64,000 nucleotides of DNA from Clostridiales bacterium (lineage in GTDB: Bacteria; Bacillota; Clostridia; Lachnospirales; Lachnospiraceae): contig JAJBVD010000088.1 of assembly GCA_020859985.1 (NCBI GenBank), positions 1-64,000 on the forward strand, read 5' to 3'. The notes beneath the pieces are model-generated. The model had not been told where the DNA came from. It made no database searches and worked only from the letters and a program-made list of their open reading frames with translations. The translations under genes and the position numbers were made by a program. Below, piece by piece: positions 61,729-64,000 of the stretch (position 1 is the stretch's first letter; every line of letters starts with the position of its first letter).

Positions 61729-62187
61729 ATGGTAAAAATATTATTCGTTTGTTGGGGAAACATCTGCCGGTCGCCGATGGCCGAGTTTATAATGAAAGAT
61801 ATGGTGACAAAACGGCATCTCGAAGATCAGTTTTTGATTGAATCCGCAGCGCATACGCGTGAGGAGATTGGGAATCCGGTTTATCCGCCTGCTCGCCGGG
61901 AGCTGGAAAAGCATGGGATCAGCTGTAAGGGGAAGAAGGCGCGCCTGCTAACCCGTGACGATTATGAGCGATTTGACTGGATTCTTGGCATGGAAGAACT
62001 GAATCTTCGCTATATGCTCCGCATACTTGGCGGCGATCCGGAGCATAAAGTTCGCCGTCTTCTTGATTTTTCGGATCGTGCGAGAGATATTGCGGATCCA
62101 TGGTATACCGGTGAGTTTGACAGGACTTACGAAGACATCGTCGAAGGCTGTGATGCATTATTGAGGTATGTGTCGCACATTTCTTAA
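61729..62187 (+). CDS. Low-molecular-weight protein-tyrosine phosphatase
   Basis: A 152-aa cytoplasmic phosphatase. The active-site loop CxxxxxR(S) is complete in 'FVCWGNICRSPMAEF' near the N-terminus, and the general acid Asp lies in 'IADPWYTGEF' (about 124-133). In Firmicutes such enzymes oppose tyrosine kinases of capsule or exopolysaccharide systems, or take part in stress responses; no partner kinase is in the window. AGAGGAAG lies 6 nt before the ATG. It is a single-gene unit. Confidence 0.94.
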   Translation: MVKILFVCWGNICRSPMAEFIMKDMVTKRHLEDQFLIESAAHTREEIGNPVYPPARRELEKHGISCKGKKARLLTRDDYERFDWILGMEELNLRYMLRILGGDPEHKVRRLLDFSDRARDIADPWYTGEFDRTYEDIVEGCDALLRYVSHIS

Positions 62188-62440
62188 GAAATAATTGAAA
62201 TTAAATTAGAAATAATGGAAAAATCATATTCCTTTTTTTACCAATGTGTGTTACAATCTTGCACGGGTTGTGTGGGACTTATCTGATCCACGCGCTGACG
62301 GAAACCTTACTGCTAAAAAGAGAACGACTGACATACGATTAGATTTCTGCTGCTGCACGTGCTGAGCGGATAAGGAACCACTCCTGAACATTCACATCAG
62401 GGAATCAGAAAGGATTCCGCTTGAAGAAAGGAGTATGGTA
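62188..62440 (+). other. Long leader region before the FnIII-type surface protein
   Basis: A 253-bp non-coding stretch. It contains a -10-like TACAAT (62252-62257), a possible GTGG/CCAC hairpin near 62271-62292 and a GGAATC/GATTCC hairpin (62401-62418) just before the ribosome site. No riboswitch class could be recognised. Confidence 0.4.
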
Positions 62441-64000
62441 ATGAAAAGAAACTTTTTAAAGCACTCTCTTGCTCTTTTTGTAGCGGCTGCTATCACGGTT
62501 TCCTCCGTTCCGACCAGTCTTGTTTTTGCGGAAGAGGCTGCGGTTGAGACCGTTGCGGAAGAAGCGACAGAGGTGGCTGCTGTCTCCGAGGAGGCTGCGG
62601 TGGAAACTGAGGCAGAGACTGCAGCAGTGACCGAGGCCCAGACTGCAGCAGCAACCGAGGCTGAGACTACAGCAGTGACCGAGGCAGAGACAGTAGTTGA
62701 GACCGAGGCCGAGACCGTGGTCGAGACAGAGGCAGAAACTGTAGTCGAGACAGAGGCGGAAACTGCAGCTGAAACAGCTGCTGAGACTGAGGCTGCTGTT
62801 GCAACGGCTTCTGAGGAAACGGTAGCATCTACTGCATCTGGCTACAATACAAAGGCTGCGGATGTGACAGACCTTCAGTTTCAGTCTGAGTATAACTATG
62901 AAGAGGAAAGCATTCAAAGCATTATACTTCGCTGGAATCAGGTAGAGACAGCTTATCGTTATGAGATTCTTGTGACAGATGCGGCCGGAAATATTTATGC
63001 TAATTATTATTCAAACGGCGAATTTGGGTACTATCGTGTGTACACTTCCACGTATCCGTCCGTGTATCTGTCCAATCTTGTGGATTTATATGGGTATACG
63101 TCGGCAGGAACTGCTGCTACTGATGCAAATGGCAACAGGTTGAAGACATTTGTTTCTGGTACAACCTACAAGATTTATGTTCGCGCAGTAAACAGGTATT
63201 ATGATGGCTCTTCGTATTCATACTATCCGGGAAATTGGTCATCAGCGATTTCCTATACTGCGCCTGCTGTTGAAACACTTACCAACCTTTCTTATTCTAA
63301 AGAAGAAAATGGTTATTACTATTTCACTTACAGCGGAACACGATCCAACAATGCATATTTGTATTATCAGATTGCGACAGATTCCGCATTCACAAATATA
63401 GTTATCGACAGTAGTGTTGCGGATGACAGCTATTACAAATTGAGCATCAATGGTGGGAGTCTGACTGCTGGCAAAACCTACTATATTCGCGCATGGTTTT
63501 CGAATACTGACTTGTCCGATTCTGAGATTGCGGCACTGAACCCGTCCTCAACTTCATTTACCACGAAATCTAAGACTACTACTGATACAGTAAAGCAAAT
63601 CACAGGCCTGGAAGTTTATAATATTACTTCTAACTACGTATATTTTCATTTTAATCCAGTGTTCGATGATGATGATAACGACTGCTATTATATAATTCAG
63701 TATGCGACATCGGAAAATGCTGCGGAGAGTGACTGGAAGGTATATGGTGGTTCTTATTATGACGAGGACGATGAAGATTACTACTATAATTATCAGTTCT
63801 ATCCAAGCTATTCGACAAGTGACACATATCTGTATTCAGGGTATTTCACTGCGGGTACGACTTATTATATCCGTGCTAAAGTAATTTCATCAATTAACAG
63901 TTCGGTAACGTCTGTATCAAATGTAGCAAAGTTTACGATTCCAGTGACGACGACCCCGACCGCGATCAGTGGGCTGACTTTGAAAGAGTACAATTCTGAT
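62441..64000 (+). CDS. Secreted surface protein, N-terminal part (ET-rich repeats + FnIII-like domains)
   Basis: The gene runs off the right edge with the frame open (about 520 codons visible). AAAGGAG lies 7 nt before the ATG at 62441. Residues 1-30 are a signal peptide ('MKRNFLKHSLALFVAAAITV' ... 'VFA/EEA'). A low-complexity segment (about 31-128) follows, made of Glu/Thr/Ala/Val units such as 'ETEAETVV', encoded by degenerate 18-24-bp DNA repeats. From about 140 on, beta-sandwich domains resembling fibronectin type III appear ('VTDLQFQSEYNYEEESIQS', 'IILRWNQVETAYRYEILV', 'TYKIYVRAVN'), rich in Tyr and Asn. It is likely an extracellular protein; the ligand is unknown. Confidence 0.9.
   Translation, partial: MKRNFLKHSLALFVAAAITVSSVPTSLVFAEEAAVETVAEEATEVAAVSEEAAVETEAETAAVTEAQTAAATEAETTAVTEAETVVETEAETVVETEAETVVETEAETAAETAAETEAAVATASEETVASTASGYNTKAADVTDLQFQSEYNYEEESIQSIILRWNQVETAYRYEILVTDAAGNIYANYYSNGEFGYYRVYTSTYPSVYLSNLVDLYGYTSAGTAATDANGNRLKTFVSGTTYKIYVRAVNRYYDGSSYSYYPGNWSSAISYTAPAVETLTNLSYSKEENGYYYFTYSGTRSNNAYLYYQIATDSAFTNIVIDSSVADDSYYKLSINGGSLTAGKTYYIRAWFSNTDLSDSEIAALNPSSTSFTTKSKTTTDTVKQITGLEVYNITSNYVYFHFNPVFDDDDNDCYYIIQYATSENAAESDWKVYGGSYYDEDDEDYYYNYQFYPSYSTSDTYLYSGYFTAGTTYYIRAKVISSINSSVTSVSNVAKFTIPVTTTPTAISGLTLKEYNSD

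Noticed and set aside
62258-62400. Possible c-di-GMP or other riboswitch in the leader of the FnIII-type gene
   Set aside because: Some short motifs looked suggestive, but no conserved core of a known riboswitch class could be aligned.

Overview
The window looks like a chromosomal segment of a spore-forming, anaerobic gut Firmicute of the Lachnospiraceae type. The support is the cotJABC spore-coat operon, a DacF-type carboxypeptidase and a possible SpoIIM-like protein; rubrerythrin, anaerobic cobalt insertion (CbiK) and a siroheme sulfite-reductase fusion; BspA-type leucine-rich-repeat and Big_2 surface proteins; and strong AGGAGG ribosome binding sites with TTGACA/TATAAT-type promoters. The species cannot be named from sequence alone.

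Layout. 0-6 kb: two tandem giant surface proteins that share a near-identical 930-bp 3' end. 6-13.4 kb: an AAA-ATPase/PD-(D/E)XK protein, DAHP synthase, an unusual precorrin-2-dehydrogenase/RNase HI fusion, alaS and rpsU. 13.5-14.3 kb: an IS200-type element carrying only tnpA. 14.3-30 kb: cls, dacF, a metallophosphoesterase, scpAB, small unknowns, a DUF362 protein, a DUF1292 protein, a UvrD/PcrA helicase, gltX, a SEDS protein, cotJABC and a truncated Xer recombinase. Copies of a short palindrome (arms GTAACTGT/ACAGTTAC) are scattered between these genes. 30-49 kb: exoA, a GH13 debranching-enzyme homologue with a ruined active site, a DUF5662 protein, luxS coupled to an AI-2E transporter, carB, a LysR regulator divergent from a four-module CoA-disulfide-reductase/rhodanese/sulfite-reductase/ferredoxin protein, a DUF975 protein, rubrerythrin, an AraC regulator divergent from glgP. 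49-59.7 kb: hom followed by a tetrapyrrole/cobamide cluster (cbiK, hemA, hemC, cobA-hemD, a FakA-middle-domain-like protein, hemB, hemL, cobU, cobS). 59.8-61.6 kb: an AbiE-like toxin-antitoxin locus with a frameshifted toxin. 61.7 kb to the end: a low-molecular-weight phosphatase and the start of a third repeat-rich secreted protein.

How genes connect. GltX makes Glu-tRNA (or charges it without discrimination), which HemA, HemL, HemB, HemC and CobA-HemD convert to precorrin-2. The cluster itself lacks a precorrin-2 dehydrogenase; the only candidate in the window is the domain fused to RNase HI 40 kb away. Its product would feed CbiK (cobamides, with CobU and CobS acting late) and siroheme for the sulfite-reductase fusion. 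GlgP and the degenerate GH13 protein both belong to glycogen metabolism.

Most notable observations: (1) a dispersed palindrome of about 27 bp, two copies of which are flanked by perfect 8-bp direct repeats, as expected of a mobile element, and which has created false N-terminal extensions of several genes; (2) a GH13 pseudoenzyme; (3) the precorrin-2 dehydrogenase/RNase HI fusion; (4) the four-module sulfur-redox fusion; (5) luxS overlapping an AI-2E transporter gene by 4 bp; (6) several decayed genes (Xer, AbiEii-like toxin, an AAA-ATPase fragment).
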